IMG/VR virus record: IMGVR_UViG_3300032893_000051
Coordinates: 1-57,818 of that record
From: a virus
Reading direction: 5' to 3' (one strand)
Length of the DNA: 57,818 nt
This document shows positions 57,329 through 57,818 of this stretch, piece by piece (positions within the stretch are counted from its first letter, which is position 1; the number at the start of each line of letters is the position of its first letter). The notes under the pieces were generated by a model. It was not told the origin of the DNA. It did no database searches and was given only the letters and a program-made list of their open reading frames with translations. The translations under genes were made by a program, and so were the position numbers.

Positions 57329-57818
57329 CTATGGCAGCCCGTAGAAGCTGCTAGTCCAGTTGTCCATCGCCGTCAATTCCATGGCCGAGAGCTTTTTATT
57401 CCAGACGCAGAAGAACGCCATGTCGAATGAGTTTCCGGTGTCTCCATTGTCTCCGTCGTATCCAATCGCGGTGAGCGTGTCCCCATGTCCTTGGTTCGCA
57501 TTGGTTGGGGATTGCAGGACTTTGTCGTAGTACAGCGCATAGTCAGAGAGCGACGTGCCAAGCCCGTCGAAAGTGAACGCGTATCGGTGGAAACTGACCG
57601 TCCCAGGCGTCACTGAGGACACAAATGGGTTTGCCGGAAACTGCGTGAGGTACCAGCCGTTCGTCGCGTTCACTCCGAAAACGGCGTTCGCCGATCCGCT
57701 TAGATCCGTGAAGGTCGCGAAAAAACGATTGTTCACGGTGTTGTCGTTCAGCTTAACGACCGTGTACATGGAAACCGGCTGCGTAGAGGTAAAGAAATGC
57801 GTCGGATTACCAGCAGTG
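57329..57818 (-). CDS. Secreted LamG-like fibre/adhesin protein, C-terminal part
   Basis: This holds the last 120 codons (57329-57691) of the protein that starts at 459, plus the terminal repeat. The sequence (FHRYAFTFDGLGTSLSDYAL, then SFDMAFFCVWNKKLSAMELT) is the typical end of a LamG-like sandwich, with the closing strand and short helix. The gene ends eight bases before the start of the tandem Ig-like gene. Confidence 0.75.
   Translation of the reverse strand, partial: TAGNPTHFFTSTQPVSMYTVVKLNDNTVNNRFFATFTDLSGSANAVFGVNATNGWYLTQFPANPFVSSVTPGTVSFHRYAFTFDGLGTSLSDYALYYDKVLQSPTNANQGHGDTLTAIGYDGDNGDTGNSFDMAFFCVWNKKLSAMELTAMDNWTSSFYGLP
57692..57818. repeat. Terminal direct repeat, right copy (assembly overlap)
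   Basis: Identical to bases 1-127. It shows that the contig is closed and that the true genome length is 57,691 nt. Confidence 0.95.

Overview
The window is a complete tailed-phage genome in linearised form. Its first and last 127 bases (1-127 and 57692-57818) are identical, and one gene reads uninterrupted across the join, so the molecule closes into a circle of 57,691 nt; a 127-base overlap looks like an assembler k-mer rather than a biological end. The virion is a small contractile-tailed phage (myovirus): DUF3383-type sheath, DUF3277-type tube, gp138-type spike, a plug like that of cyanophage Pam3, a Mu gp29-type (DUF935) portal and a HK97-like head. I recognise no integrase, repressor, tRNA or RNA polymerase, so it looks virulent. 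The host is most likely Gram-negative: there is a lipoprotein with a lipobox, an M15 endolysin, an LpxA-like acyltransferase and many Sec signal peptides. A predatory Bdellovibrionota-type host is a guess from the secreted fibre-like proteins only.

Layout. (1) Minus strand, 30537 down to 1 and on through 57818 down to 56328: one long late operon, TerS, zinc ribbon, TerL, four secreted fibre/virion proteins, portal, head morphogenesis, a 936-residue multidomain protein, scaffold-like protein, decoration, capsid, connectors, sheath, tube, frameshifted tail chaperones, tape measure, baseplate, then fibre-like proteins. (2) 30738-36722, mostly plus: tyrosine-phosphatase-like protein, holin-like protein, glycosyltransferase, M15 endolysin, lipoprotein, exported protein, phosphoesterase; on the opposite strand sits a membrane-anchored papain-like protease with its own terminator. 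(3) Minus strand 48637 down to 36619: replication initiator with an internal origin candidate, DnaB-like ATPase, an IS66 TnpA/TnpB-like pair, RecE/RecT, several HNH genes, then two glycosyltransferases, an LpxA-like protein and a metallo-beta-lactamase-fold protein. (4) 48945-56299: a DNA-modification candidate set (glycosyltransferase; TET/JBP-like dioxygenase coupled to a ParB-like protein), a 500-base degenerate repeat tract without genes, and an early plus-strand operon with small regulators, DUF3310 and a PD-(D/E)XK nuclease.

How it fits together. RecE/RecT, the DnaB-like ATPase and the initiator form the replication/recombination core. The dioxygenase and the DDD glycosyltransferase are the best candidate for an unusual system: oxidation of a base followed by glycosylation, to shield phage DNA. 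The genome keeps only a C-terminal scrap of a cytosine-C5 methyltransferase, so the substrate base is an open question. A recurring intergenic motif, A-tract plus CTAGA, marks early gene starts and may be a shared promoter or operator. A second set of glycosyltransferases plus the LpxA-like enzyme may act on host surface glycans. At least six fibre-like proteins carry signal peptides, which is odd for virion proteins and suggests that they are exported.
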